The notes: generated by a model from the letters alone, not told the origin. A DNA stretch of 64,000 nt from Methylorubrum rhodesianum (GCF_014199985.1 NZ_JACHOS010000010.1:124001-188000), one strand, 5' to 3'. Shown: positions 17,555 to 25,847, counted from the first letter of the stretch. A program made the numbers and translations.

Positions 17555-18403
17555 CTGAACTACCGTCACGCCTTCCACGCCGGCAATTTCGCGGACGTGC
17601 TCAAGCACCTCGTCCTGACGCGGGTGCTCGTACATCTCCGTGCCAAGGACAAGCCGTTCCGGGCGATCGACACCCATGCGGGTCTCGGCGTCTACGATCT
17701 CGAAGCCGACGAAGCCGGGCGCACGGGCGAGTGGCACGACGGCTTCGGCCGGCTCGACCTGGCCTTCGAACCCGAGGTCGAGGCCCTGCTCGCGCCCTAC
17801 AGGGCGGCGGTCGCGGCGGTGCGGGCGCGCCACGGCGCCACCACTTATCCCGGCTCGCCCGCGATCATCCGCGAGCACCTGCGCGCGGGCGACAAGGGCG
17901 TCTTCGTTGAGCTGCACCCGGCCGATGCGCAGACGCTGGCGCAGCGCTACGCCAGCGACTCCCGCACCAAGACCCTGCATCTCGACGGCTGGACCGCGCT
18001 CAACGCCCTGATCCCGCCGCCGGAGCGTCGCGGACTCGTGCTGATCGATCCGCCCTACGAGGAGCGCGGTGAGATCGACCGACTGGGCATGCAGCTTCTG
18101 AAGGCCGCGAGGAAATGGCCGACCGGAATCTATCTCGGCTGGTATCCGATCAAGGACGTCTCGGGCGTCGACCGCATGGCGACCGCGCTCGATGCGGGAT
18201 TGGAGCGGCCGGCACTCCGCCTCGACCTGATGATCGAACGGCCCGACGATCCCACCCGCCTCACCGGCACCGGCCTCGTCGTCATCAATCCGCCCTGGAC
18301 GCTGGCGGCGGAGGCGGAGGTGTTCCTGCCGGCGCTGGCCGAGCGCTTGGCGCGCAGCGGCTACGGGGCGTTCCGCTGCGAGCGGCTCGGGCGGGAAGGG
18401 TGA
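17555..18403 (+). CDS. rlmJ: 23S rRNA (adenine2030-N6)-methyltransferase, probable CTG start
   Basis: RlmJ methylates N6 of A2030 in 23S rRNA. The frame downstream of CTG 17555 reads NYRHAFHAGNFADVLKHLVL, matching the invariant RlmJ N-terminus (E. coli begins with a similar YRHSFHAGN sequence). Including it gives 282 residues, against 280 in E. coli. The next standard start, GTG 17597, would remove the first 14 conserved residues, which contain part of the cofactor-binding N-terminal region. The N6-methyltransferase motif appears as LIDPPYEE, and the C-terminal part carries GTGLVVINPPW. GAGGAA upstream is well placed for CTG. The gene stands alone, following rnaseT2 by 53 bp. Confidence 0.93.
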   Translation: MNYRHAFHAGNFADVLKHLVLTRVLVHLRAKDKPFRAIDTHAGLGVYDLEADEAGRTGEWHDGFGRLDLAFEPEVEALLAPYRAAVAAVRARHGATTYPGSPAIIREHLRAGDKGVFVELHPADAQTLAQRYASDSRTKTLHLDGWTALNALIPPPERRGLVLIDPPYEERGEIDRLGMQLLKAARKWPTGIYLGWYPIKDVSGVDRMATALDAGLERPALRLDLMIERPDDPTRLTGTGLVVINPPWTLAAEAEVFLPALAERLARSGYGAFRCERLGREG

Positions 18404-18419
18404 TCCTCCCTCCGCCCGG

Positions 18420-18689
18420 TCAGTGCAGGGTCCCCTCCCCCGGCTCGGGCGGATCGTCCATCGCCTCGAGCGCCTCGGCGAAAGGGAATTCCAGCACGAT
18501 GTCGCCCGCTTCGTCGGTTACGACGAGAATGGCCGCGACCAGACGCGGATCGCTGCCCTCGTCCTCCAGGCTCGCCCGGATCGTCGCCCGCGCCACCCGC
18601 CACGCCTGATCGGCATCACGCAACTCCACGCCCTCCTCGTCGGTGAGCGTGTCGGTGGCGATGCGGGTGTGGAAGAAGTAGCGCGGCAC
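18420..18689 (-). CDS. DUF6894 family protein
   Basis: An 89-residue acidic protein starting with GTG (V/M-PRYFFHTRIATDTLTDEEGVEL). The PRYFFHT...D.EG..L...D.A opening and the acidic C-terminus are typical of DUF6894 proteins, common and multicopy in Methylobacterium, Bradyrhizobium and Sphingomonads. The function is unknown. It lies 44 bp downstream of the small Gly-rich exported protein on the same strand and may share its transcript. It is convergent with rlmJ, 16 bp away. Confidence 0.8.
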   Translation of the reverse strand: MPRYFFHTRIATDTLTDEEGVELRDADQAWRVARATIRASLEDEGSDPRLVAAILVVTDEAGDIVLEFPFAEALEAMDDPPEPGEGTLH

Positions 18690-18733
18690 GACGGAACGCT
18701 TCGCTGACTCGGACAGGACTGTCGCGAGCGGAC

Positions 18734-18970
18734 TTATCTGGGCTGCGTTTGGCCCTGTTGCGAGCCCTGTCCGCCGGACTTGTCCTTCTTGTTGGCCTCG
18801 TGGTGGCCGATGGCGCAGCCCGCGGCAGCCCCGGCCTTGCCGTGGCCGGCCATGCTGCCGGCCGCACCGCCGACGACGGCGCCCTTGAGGCAGCCCTTGG
18901 CCTCGGCAGGACCGGCGAAGGCGGCGACGCCGAGGGCGAGGACGGCTGCAGTCAGAATCGAATGCTTCAT
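18734..18970 (-). CDS. Small exported glycine-rich protein
   Basis: A 78-residue protein with a clean Sec signal peptide (MKHSILTAAVLALGVAAFAGPAEA). The mature part has a glycine-zipper-like segment, KGAVVGGAAGSMAGHGKAGAAAG, two cysteines, and a polar Gln/Lys tail. Such proteins are common in Methylobacterium, often stress-related, but without known function. A possible EcfG-type promoter (GGAAC-N16-GGTT) lies about 70 bp upstream of the start. Confidence 0.75.
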   Translation of the reverse strand: MKHSILTAAVLALGVAAFAGPAEAKGCLKGAVVGGAAGSMAGHGKAGAAAGCAIGHHEANKKDKSGGQGSQQGQTQPR

Positions 18971-19039
18971 CGCGTGAGCCTCTCGTTGAAGCATCGCCCG
19001 GAACCGACGTCCCGGCTCGATGCGATCGGGTGAGACGCC

Positions 19040-19064
19040 AACCGACCGGGACCGCAACCGTTCC
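19040..19064 (-). promoter_or_regulatory. Candidate EcfG (general stress) promoter
   Basis: On the minus strand GGAAC is followed, after 16 bases, by GGTT. Alphaproteobacterial EcfG promoters read GGAAC-N16/17-cGTT. The position, about 70 bp before the start of the small exported protein, is suitable. One match of this length can occur by chance. Confidence 0.4.
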
Positions 19065-19072
19065 GTGGCCGG

Positions 19073-20506
19073 TCAGGCCGCGACCCGGCCCTCCAGCGGA
19101 AACACCTTGGCCGGATTCATGAGCCAGGCCGGATCGAACACGTTGCGGACCCGCATCTGCTGTTCGAGATCCTCCTGCGCGTACTGGAAGCGCATCAGCT
19201 CGCGCTTCTCGATCCCGACGCCGTGCTCGCCGGTGAGGCAACCGCCGACCTCGACGCAGAGCTTCAGGATCGCGTCGCCCGCGGCCTCCGCCTTCTGCAA
19301 CTCACCCGGCTTGTTGATGTCGAACAGGATCAGCGGGTGCAGGTTGCCGTCGCCGGCGTGGAACACGTTGGCGACGCGGAGACCCTGCTCGGCGCAGATC
19401 GCCTCGATGCGCTCCAGCACGTGGCCGAGCTGGCCCGTCGGGATCGTGCCGTCCATGCAGATGTAGTCGGAGATGCGGCCCGTGGCACCGAAGGCGGATT
19501 TGCGGCCCTTCCAGATCGCGGCGGATTCGGCCTCCGACTTCGAGACGCGGATGCTCGTCGGGTTGAAGCGGGCGGCGATGGCCTCGATGCGGGCCAGCAT
19601 GTCCTCGCACTCCTCGTCCGATCCCTCGACCTCGATGATCAGCATCGCCGCGGCGTCGCGCGGGTAGCCGGCCTTGGCGAAGTCGTCGGTGATGAGGATC
19701 GCCTCGCGGTCCATGTACTCGATGGCCACGGGAATGATGCCCGCGGCGATGATCGCCGCCGTGCAGGCGCCGGCATCCTCGACCGAGGAGAAGCCGACGA
19801 GCGCCGGGCGCGCCCCTTCCGCCGCGCGCAGGATGCGCACGGTGGCCTCGGTGACGATGCCGAGCTGGCCCTCCGAGCCGCAGATCAGGCCGAGCAGGTC
19901 GTAGCCGCCGGAATCGAGGTGCTCGCCGCCGATCTCCACCACGGTGCCGTCGTTGGTCACCAGGGTCACGCCCATGAGGTTGTTGGTCGTCACGCCGTAT
20001 TTCAGGCAGTGCGCCCCGCCGGAATTCATGGCGATGTTGCCGGCGATGGTGCAGGCGAGCTGGCTCGACGGATCGGGGGCGTAGAAGAAGCCCTCGTGCG
20101 CGACCGCTCCGGAAATCGCGAGATTGGTGATGCCGGCCTCGACCCGGGCGGTGCGGTTGGCGAAGTCGAGGTCGAGGATGCGGGTCATCTTGCCCACCCC
20201 GAGGATGATCGCGTCCTCCTGGGCGATGGCACCGCCGGCGAGCGACGTGCCGGCACCGCGGGGCACGACCCGCACGCCGTTGGCATGGCAGAAGGCCATC
20301 ACCGCCGAGACCTCCTGCGTCGTCGAGGGCAGCACGACGGCGAGCGGCATCTTGCGGTAGGCGGTGAGCCCGTCGGTCTCGAAGGCGCGGCGCTCGTCCT
20401 CCGTCGTGACCAGGGCCTCGGGCGCCACCAACGCCGACAGCCCCTCGATGATCGCCTCACGGCGGGCGACGACATCCGCATCCGGTGCGGGGAAGGCGAT
20501 CGACAT
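19073..20506 (-). CDS. glcD: Glycolate oxidase FAD-linked subunit
   Basis: A 477-residue FAD-dependent oxidoreductase of the GlcD/D-lactate dehydrogenase family, oxidising glycolate or a similar 2-hydroxy acid. The FAD-binding (PCMH-type) domain shows VVPRGAGTSLAGGA, the central region AGNIAMNSGGAHCLKYG, and the C-terminal cap AGDGNLHPLILFD and CLTGEHGVGIEK. The start is set by GGAGGA about 9 bases upstream of ATG 20506 (MSIAFPAPD). An upstream in-frame start at 20572 is less likely. In E. coli GlcD works with GlcE and GlcF; neither is next to it here, so these must lie elsewhere or the protein acts as a different 2-hydroxyacid dehydrogenase. It is divergent from a cytochrome c gene. Confidence 0.9.
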   Translation of the reverse strand: MSIAFPAPDADVVARREAIIEGLSALVAPEALVTTEDERRAFETDGLTAYRKMPLAVVLPSTTQEVSAVMAFCHANGVRVVPRGAGTSLAGGAIAQEDAIILGVGKMTRILDLDFANRTARVEAGITNLAISGAVAHEGFFYAPDPSSQLACTIAGNIAMNSGGAHCLKYGVTTNNLMGVTLVTNDGTVVEIGGEHLDSGGYDLLGLICGSEGQLGIVTEATVRILRAAEGARPALVGFSSVEDAGACTAAIIAAGIIPVAIEYMDREAILITDDFAKAGYPRDAAAMLIIEVEGSDEECEDMLARIEAIAARFNPTSIRVSKSEAESAAIWKGRKSAFGATGRISDYICMDGTIPTGQLGHVLERIEAICAEQGLRVANVFHAGDGNLHPLILFDINKPGELQKAEAAGDAILKLCVEVGGCLTGEHGVGIEKRELMRFQYAQEDLEQQMRVRNVFDPAWLMNPAKVFPLEGRVAA

Positions 20507-20882
20507 GGCCGGCATCTCCTCCAGAATCTTGTTCGGCGTCCTTGCTCGGACGCCTTCGTTGACCGGGCTCATGGACCTGGCTCACTTCGACGGTAAGCCT
20601 CCGACGTCCAGCCATCCACAGGGGGCGCCCGCGACCTTCAGCCCCGCTTCAGCCGCCACGCGCCAGTCTCACCTGGACGAGGCCGGAGGTTCGATCTAGC
20701 CGAAACACGTTCGAGACGCACGAGTGGTTCCCATCGACCCATGCAGCCGCCGAAAGGAACGTGAGCGTCTTCGTGAAGCAGCCTCGGCTGGACGCCCGCC
20801 CGCCTTAGTCTATATCTGTTCTAAGGCTACAAGCTCTGCCATAAGCAAGCCGGCTTCGGCCGTTCCAAGGAGGAAAAAAACG
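20507..20882. other. Divergent intergenic region, glcD / cytochrome c
   Basis: These 376 bases hold promoters for both flanking genes. A less GC-rich stretch (TATATCTG-type sequence at 20812-20840) probably belongs to the cytochrome c promoter, and AAGGAGG at 20868-20874 is its strong ribosome-binding site. I see no RNA gene or repeat. Confidence 0.5.
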
Positions 20883-21245
20883 ATGCGTCATCTCATCCTC
20901 GGCGCCGCCTTCGCGCTGCTGCTCCCTGTTGCCGCCCATGCCGAGGGCGATGCCGCCGCCGGCGAGAAGGCGTTCGCCCCCTGCAAGGCCTGCCACAACT
21001 TCGAGAAGAACGGCGTCGGCCCGACCCTGAAGGGCGTCGTCGGTGCGAAGGCCGGTGAGGGTGCCGACGGCTACGCCTTCTCCGACGCGCTGAAGAAGTC
21101 CGGCATCACCTGGGATGAGGCCAACCTCAAGGAGTGGCTCGTCGACCCGAAGAAGAAGGTGCCCGGCACCAAGATGGTCTTCCCGGGCATCAAGGACCCG
21201 AAGAAGGTCGACGACATCATCGCCTACCTCAAGACCAAGTCCTGA
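20883..21245 (+). CDS. Class I cytochrome c (c550/c2-like), periplasmic
   Basis: A 120-residue monohaem cytochrome with a Sec signal peptide (cut near AHAEG). The haem-binding motif is CKACH, and the distal Met ligand is probably in GTKMVFPG. The fold markers GVGPTLKGVVG and the C-terminal DIIAYLKTKS helix are typical of the small c2/c550 group that shuttles electrons in the periplasm. The start has a very strong Shine-Dalgarno sequence (AAGGAGG), and a strong terminator follows 40 bp after the stop, so it is a high-expression single-gene unit. Its partner enzyme is unknown. Methylotrophs use several such cytochromes, including with methanol dehydrogenase, but nothing here ties it to that system. 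Confidence 0.92.
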   Translation: MRHLILGAAFALLLPVAAHAEGDAAAGEKAFAPCKACHNFEKNGVGPTLKGVVGAKAGEGADGYAFSDALKKSGITWDEANLKEWLVDPKKKVPGTKMVFPGIKDPKKVDDIIAYLKTKS

Positions 21246-21286
21246 GCCCCGGGCGGCCCCTGCAGGTCACCCTTCCAAAAAAACGG

Positions 21287-21310
21287 AAAGCCGCCCCGAG
21301 GGGCGGCTTT
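21287..21310 (+). terminator. Rho-independent terminator of cytochrome c gene
   Basis: An 11-bp stem, AAAGCCGCCCC with its complement, and a two-base gap, followed by CTCATTTT. It sits 41 bp after the stop codon. Confidence 0.85.
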
Positions 21311-21374
21311 CTCATTTTCGGTCTGTCATTACGGTCCGCGGGCGGGCCTTCGGCCTGCAAGTGGGGCAAACCCG

Positions 21375-21860
21375 TCAGCCGGCGGCGCTGACCGCAGCCA
21401 GATCGGTGCCGCCGGCGCGGGCGTGCAGTTCGTCGCGCATCAGGGCGAGGCTGTCGAGTAAGGCGCGCCGCTCGTCGAGGGTCATCCCGGTCATGCCGCC
21501 CACCGTGTGGGGCAGGCAGTCCATCTTGCCCTTGAGGCCGCGCCCCTTCTCCGTGAGGAAGATGCTGACCTGCCGCTCATCCGGCCGGTCGCGGGCGCGG
21601 CGGACATGGCCGGACGCTTCGAGGCGCTTGAGGAGCGGCGTGAGGGTGCCCGAGTCGAGGAAGAGGCGGCTGCCGATCTCCTTCACCGACAGGCCCTCCT
21701 CCTCCCACAGCACCAGCAGCACGAGATATTGCGGGTAGGTCAGTTCGTGGTGGGCCAGCAGGCTGCGGTAGGCGCGGCCGAAGGCGTGCGCCGCCGCATA
21801 GACGGCGAAGCAGAGTTGGTTGTCCAAGGATTGCGGGTCATCGCGGCCCGTTTGACTCAT
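21375..21860 (-). CDS. MarR-family regulator, OhrR-like
   Basis: A 161-residue winged-helix repressor. The N-terminus LDNQLCFAVYAAAHAFGRAYRSLL matches OhrR proteins, whose single reactive Cys in the LCFA motif senses organic hydroperoxides. The wing-helix region SVKEIGSRLFLDSGTLTPLLKRLEASGHVRRARD is also OhrR-like. OhrR normally represses the adjacent peroxidase gene ohr, but no ohr is visible in this window, so the target lies elsewhere or the ligand differs. ATG 21860 (MSQTGRDD) is favoured; the frame continues upstream without family resemblance. It ends convergently behind the cytochrome c terminator. Confidence 0.88.
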   Translation of the reverse strand: MSQTGRDDPQSLDNQLCFAVYAAAHAFGRAYRSLLAHHELTYPQYLVLLVLWEEEGLSVKEIGSRLFLDSGTLTPLLKRLEASGHVRRARDRPDERQVSIFLTEKGRGLKGKMDCLPHTVGGMTGMTLDERRALLDSLALMRDELHARAGGTDLAAVSAAG

Positions 21861-22257
21861 GACACTCTTCCTCGGTGCGCACACGGCACACTGGCGTTTC
21901 GAACCCGCGGGACGTTCGACACCGGCAGATATGGGGCGGCAAGCCGCCTCCGCGAATCGTCGGGCCGCCTCGCGATCCGCCGACGTTGCCGGACGAGACC
22001 CTTGCACGGAAGGCAGTAGCCTCTCGGCCCTGTGAGCCTCCGCGGCAGGCGTCCGGCCGACGGCAGTCGTGCGGCGGAATCCCTGTGACAGACCTAAGGT
22101 CCGGACCCTAAAGAAAAAACGCCGTGGGTACAATCGAACCACGCGCATGGCTTTTGCGGTGGCCGGCATGACAGGGCGTGCACTCGATCGGAGCGGGGAC
22201 CGAATCTTGGGCGCCGCGCACGCCTGAAGGCATGCCGCCATGCGCAGTCACGCGGCG
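21861..22257. other. Intergenic region between ohrR-like gene and PBP operon end
   Basis: These 397 bases hold the promoter of the OhrR-like gene on the left and a minus-strand terminator on the right (22114-22145). No gene with recognisable sequence is present. Confidence 0.5.
22114..22145 (-). terminator. Rho-independent terminator of the PBP1A operon
   Basis: Read on the minus strand: CGC-GTGG, an 11-base loop, CCAC-G-GCG (one bulge), then six T. It is about 113 bp after the last gene of the operon. Confidence 0.65.
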
Positions 22258-22866
22258 CTAGCTCTTGCCGCTTCCCGCTTCGTCCCCGGTGGGCTCGGCC
22301 GGGCTGTCGATGGTGCAGGAAACCGCCTGGACCGCCGCGTCGGCCGCGGCGCGCTCGCTCGGCAGGGCCGCGATGACCCGCACCACGGCGAAGCCGCGCC
22401 GGGCGGGGGCGATGATGCGCACGTCGCGCGTCACCTCGCCGGCCACGTCGTTGGCCAGCGCCTCGTCGTACTGCGCACGGGTCATCACCACGAGATCGAG
22501 GCCGCCGCGCACCGCAGCCTGATCGGTCACCGCGTAGAAGGCGCCCCGGCGGCTGTGCATCGAGACCGAGAGCATCAGCGAGCCGGACTGAGCCGAGACC
22601 CGCATCGGGCCGTCGTCGAGATCGTAGGAACACACGCCGACCGAGACCGCCGGGTCGGGGTTGGGCAGCCATGCCCCGCCGGCCGCAGGCGGACCGCCCG
22701 CGAGTCCGTGTATCCGCAAGGGATGGTCGAGGGTTTCGCTCGCTCGGGCACGGGTGAAGGCGTCGCCCTCCGAGAAGCGCGGTATCGCCAGCACCGTCGC
22801 GATATGGACGATGCCGGCGATGACGAGACCGCAGGCGGTGGCGAGAAGGAAGGCGCTCCGGCTCAT
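22258..22866 (-). CDS. Membrane-anchored protein, DUF1254-like
   Basis: A 202-residue protein with one N-terminal membrane anchor (residues ~5-28) and an extracytoplasmic domain. The sequence MSRSAFLLATACGLVIAGIV, then AIPRFSEGDAF, resembles the short DUF1254 proteins that accompany a DUF1214 partner in Rhizobiales. The assignment is from memory of family wording and only moderately sure. Its ATG overlaps the stop of the upstream gene by four bases (ATGA), indicating translational coupling. It is the last gene of the PBP1A operon. Two cysteines (VCSYD, VSCTID) may form a disulfide. Confidence 0.7.
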   Translation of the reverse strand: MSRSAFLLATACGLVIAGIVHIATVLAIPRFSEGDAFTRARASETLDHPLRIHGLAGGPPAAGGAWLPNPDPAVSVGVCSYDLDDGPMRVSAQSGSLMLSVSMHSRRGAFYAVTDQAAVRGGLDLVVMTRAQYDEALANDVAGEVTRDVRIIAPARRGFAVVRVIAALPSERAAADAAVQAVSCTIDSPAEPTGDEAGSGKS

Positions 22867-23570
22867 GACCCGCATCCCGTCCGCTCGATCGCGGGCAGAC
22901 TGTCGCGGTCGAGCGAGCCGACGCTCGCGGCGACCGGTGTGTCGTAGAGGCGGAGCGCCAGCCGCACCGGGCCGCTGGGCCGCGGCATCGGCAGCCAGTT
23001 GCCCGCCTGAACCTCGGGGCTGAGCAGGATCGCGAAGCGGCCGTCGGTCTCGCGCAGGATCTCGGTCGAGGTGAAACCCGTTCGCACCGGCTCCTGCCCC
23101 GTCGCGGGTGCGCCGCGTCCGGTCACGGTGATCGTCCAGGCGCGGGCGGGCGGCGTGACGCCCGCGAGGCGGTAGGTGCAGGTGGCGTCAAGGACGCGCC
23201 CGTCATCGTCGCTGGCCGCCGTCAGCAGCATGCCCTCGCCGATCGCGAGAGGGATGTCGCCGCGGCGGGCGTTGACGGCGCGGGCATAGGGGTCGGTGTC
23301 GAGCGAACCCGCCCGCGGCCACGCCGTCCAGCTCCCGATCGACGTTCCGCCAAAGGGATAGCCGCCGCTGGTGGCGTAGTCGGCGCTGGCGAGGCCCAGA
23401 AGGCCGCCGAGGGTCAGAGCGTAGACGAACAGCCCCACCCGCGAGCTGCGCGAGGCGGCCCCGCGCGCGAGGCGGCGCAGGCGCGAGCCGTGGTCCTCAC
23501 GCGGATCCCGGCGGACATCCTCGCGACCCGGGATTCCGGTCGCCGGGCCGACTCCACTCGACAGGGCCAT
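22863..23570 (-). CDS. Membrane-anchored protein, DUF1214-like
   Basis: A 235-residue protein with a basic N-terminal tail, one membrane segment (~45-63, GLFVYALTLGGLLGLASA) and a periplasmic domain. GGTSIGSWTAWPRAGSLDTDPYARA and LSPEVQAGNWLPMPRPSGPVRLALRLYDT are characteristic of DUF1214 domains. It begins 9 bp after the PBP1A stop and its own stop overlaps the start of the DUF1254-like gene. The arrangement suggests a function connected with peptidoglycan or envelope assembly, but no biochemical role is known. Confidence 0.75.
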   Translation of the reverse strand: MALSSGVGPATGIPGREDVRRDPREDHGSRLRRLARGAASRSSRVGLFVYALTLGGLLGLASADYATSGGYPFGGTSIGSWTAWPRAGSLDTDPYARAVNARRGDIPLAIGEGMLLTAASDDDGRVLDATCTYRLAGVTPPARAWTITVTGRGAPATGQEPVRTGFTSTEILRETDGRFAILLSPEVQAGNWLPMPRPSGPVRLALRLYDTPVAASVGSLDRDSLPAIERTGCGS

Positions 23571-23579
23571 GCGACGAAC

Positions 23580-25847
23580 TCAGGGCGTCCCGAAGCCGCC
23601 GGAGGCGCGCGCGCCCTCGGCGACGTCGACGGGGGAGACACCGGGCGCCCGCATCCGCTCCGGGACGACGGCACCGGAGCGGGCCGGCTCGGGCTTGGCG
23701 GCGGACCGGCTGGACTCGACGGTGCGGAACAGGCCGTTGAGGTTCGACAGCACCTCAAAGGAGCGGCGCGAGAGCCGGCCGCTCGAACTGGCCGCCGCCG
23801 CCGCGCCGTCGGCCTGCGCCTGGGCCGCCTGCGGCACGCCCTTGCGATCGTTCAGGCCGGGCAAGGGCTTCAGCTCGATGCCCTGGTGGGCGGGGGCCAT
23901 GATCTCGTGCCACGTCATCGCGGGAAGCGAACCGCCGGTCATCTTGTTGGTCGGGCTGTGGTCGTCGTTGCCGTACCAGACGGCGCCGACATAATTGCCG
24001 GTGTAGCCCACGAACCACGCGTCGCGGTAGCCGTTCGTGGTGCCGGTCTTGCCCGCGACCTTCACGCCCTCGATCTGGGCTTTGCGCGCGGTGCCCTCCT
24101 CGACGACCTTGTTGAGCATGTAGTTCATGTCCGCCGTGACCTGGGACGAGAGCACCTGCACCGGCTTCTCGTCGGCGTGGCGGTAGATCACCTCGCCGCT
24201 GGAATTGCGCACCTCGGTGGCGACGTAGGGCTTGGCGACCCGTCCGCCATTGGCGAAGACCGCGAAGCCCGCAGCCTGGTCCATCACCGTCACCTCGGTG
24301 GCGCCGATCGGCAGCGAGGGCGTGTCGGTGAGCGGAGTCGTCACGCCCATCGCCTTGGCGAGCTGGATGATCTTCTCGCGGCCGGCCTTGGCCGCCTTCC
24401 ACTCGTGGGTGATGCCCATCCCCTTGCCGATGGCGGTAGTGATCTTGATCGGGATGGTGTTGACCGATTTCGCCACCGCGAGCCACATCGGCTGGCGGCC
24501 GGAATAGGAACGGCCGTAGTTCTGCGGGCACCAGTTGCCGACGCAGACCGGCGAGTCCACCACCGGCGTATCCGGCTTGAACAGACCCGAGGCGAGCGCC
24601 GCGGCGTAGACGTAGGGCTTGAACGAGGAGCCCGGCTGACGCAGCGCGTCGGTGGCACGGTTGAACTGGCTCTCGCCGTAATCGGCGCCGCCGACCATGG
24701 CGCGGAGCGCCCCGTCGGGATCGAGAATCACCACGCCCGCCTCGTCCACATCGTACTGGTCGCCGAGCCGCCGCAGCATGTTCTCGACCGCCTGGTCGGC
24801 GGAGCGCTGGATCGAGAGGTCGAGCGGCGTCTTGACGGTGAGCACGCGGTCGTTGCGGAGCTTGCCCGCATCCGCCAGCCGCTTCACCTCGTTGAAGGCC
24901 CAGTCGAGGTAGTAGTCGGCGGTAATGTCCTTGGTGCGGGTCACCGGCGTCGCGGGGTTACGGAGCGCCGTCTGGATCTGGCCCTCCGTGACGAAGCCGG
25001 CTTCGACCATGTTGTGCAGCACGTCCACCGCCCGGCTGCGGGCGGCCGGCAGGTTGACGTTGGGCGAGTACTTGGTCGGCGCCTTGAACAGGCCGGCGAG
25101 CATCGCGGCTTCGGCCAGGGTGATGTCCTGCAGCCGCTTGCCGAAATAGTAATCCGCCGCCGCCACCGCGCCGAAGGTGCCGCCGCCCATATAGGCGCGG
25201 TCGAGATAGAGCTTGAGGATCTGGTTCTTGGTCAGGTGCGTCTCGAGCCAGAAGGACAGGAACGCCTCGTTGATCTTGCGCTCCAGCGAGCGCTCGTTCG
25301 ACAGGAACAGGTTCTTGGCGAGCTGCTGTGTCAGCGTCGAACCGCCCTGCATGTTGCCCTTGCCGGACGAGTTCGAGACCAGCGCGCGGGCCGTGCCGAT
25401 CGGGTCGATGCCCCAATGCTCGTAGAACCGCCGGTCCTCGGTCGAGAGCAGCGCCTTGATCATCAGTTCGGGAAAATCGTCGAACTTCAGGGAGTCGTCG
25501 TGCTTGATGCCGCGGCGCCCGACCTCGGTGCCGTAGCGGTCGAGGAAGGTGACGGCGAGATCCTGGGCCTTCAGCCAATTGTCGCTGGTGAGGTTGAAGG
25601 CGGGCTGAGCCAGGAACAGCAGCAGCAGGGCGCCGGCGGTGCCGATGGTGACGCCTTCGCTGGTGAGGTCGAGGAGGTAGCGCTTCCAGCCGCGGACGGA
25701 GAAGACCTGCATCCGCGCTTGGAAGCGCTCGTAGGCCTCCGTCGTCGAATGGCCGCCCTCGTAGAGGCCCGCGTTGACCCAGGCGTCGAAGGCCAGGGCC
25801 GCGCGGCTGATCCGCGTCTTCAGCGTCTTGAGGCTGGGCAGGCGCAA
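23580..25847 (-). CDS. Class A penicillin-binding protein (PBP1A family)
   Basis: A 755-residue bifunctional peptidoglycan synthase. Order: cytoplasmic tail, one membrane segment (~68-85), the glycosyltransferase GT51 domain with the catalytic Glu in STEDRRFYEH (~137), GGSTLTQQLAKNLF and the membrane-proximal RKINEAFLS motif, then the transpeptidase domain. That domain has the active-site Ser in GSSFKP (~407), SVN in AKSVNTIP, and KTGTT (~600). The C-terminal tail is Ala/Ser-rich and probably disordered. The start is TTG 25847; no earlier start is in frame, and no ATG fits before the conserved region. It heads a three-gene operon with two anchored proteins. The catalytic sites look intact in both domains. 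Confidence 0.93.
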   Translation of the reverse strand: MRLPSLKTLKTRISRAALAFDAWVNAGLYEGGHSTTEAYERFQARMQVFSVRGWKRYLLDLTSEGVTIGTAGALLLLFLAQPAFNLTSDNWLKAQDLAVTFLDRYGTEVGRRGIKHDDSLKFDDFPELMIKALLSTEDRRFYEHWGIDPIGTARALVSNSSGKGNMQGGSTLTQQLAKNLFLSNERSLERKINEAFLSFWLETHLTKNQILKLYLDRAYMGGGTFGAVAAADYYFGKRLQDITLAEAAMLAGLFKAPTKYSPNVNLPAARSRAVDVLHNMVEAGFVTEGQIQTALRNPATPVTRTKDITADYYLDWAFNEVKRLADAGKLRNDRVLTVKTPLDLSIQRSADQAVENMLRRLGDQYDVDEAGVVILDPDGALRAMVGGADYGESQFNRATDALRQPGSSFKPYVYAAALASGLFKPDTPVVDSPVCVGNWCPQNYGRSYSGRQPMWLAVAKSVNTIPIKITTAIGKGMGITHEWKAAKAGREKIIQLAKAMGVTTPLTDTPSLPIGATEVTVMDQAAGFAVFANGGRVAKPYVATEVRNSSGEVIYRHADEKPVQVLSSQVTADMNYMLNKVVEEGTARKAQIEGVKVAGKTGTTNGYRDAWFVGYTGNYVGAVWYGNDDHSPTNKMTGGSLPAMTWHEIMAPAHQGIELKPLPGLNDRKGVPQAAQAQADGAAAAASSSGRLSRRSFEVLSNLNGLFRTVESSRSAAKPEPARSGAVVPERMRAPGVSPVDVAEGARASGGFGTP

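Noticed and set aside
22114-22145. tRNA T-arm-like sequence GGTTCGATT on the minus strand
   Set aside because: No acceptor, D or anticodon arm around it; the fold with following T-run fits a terminator better.
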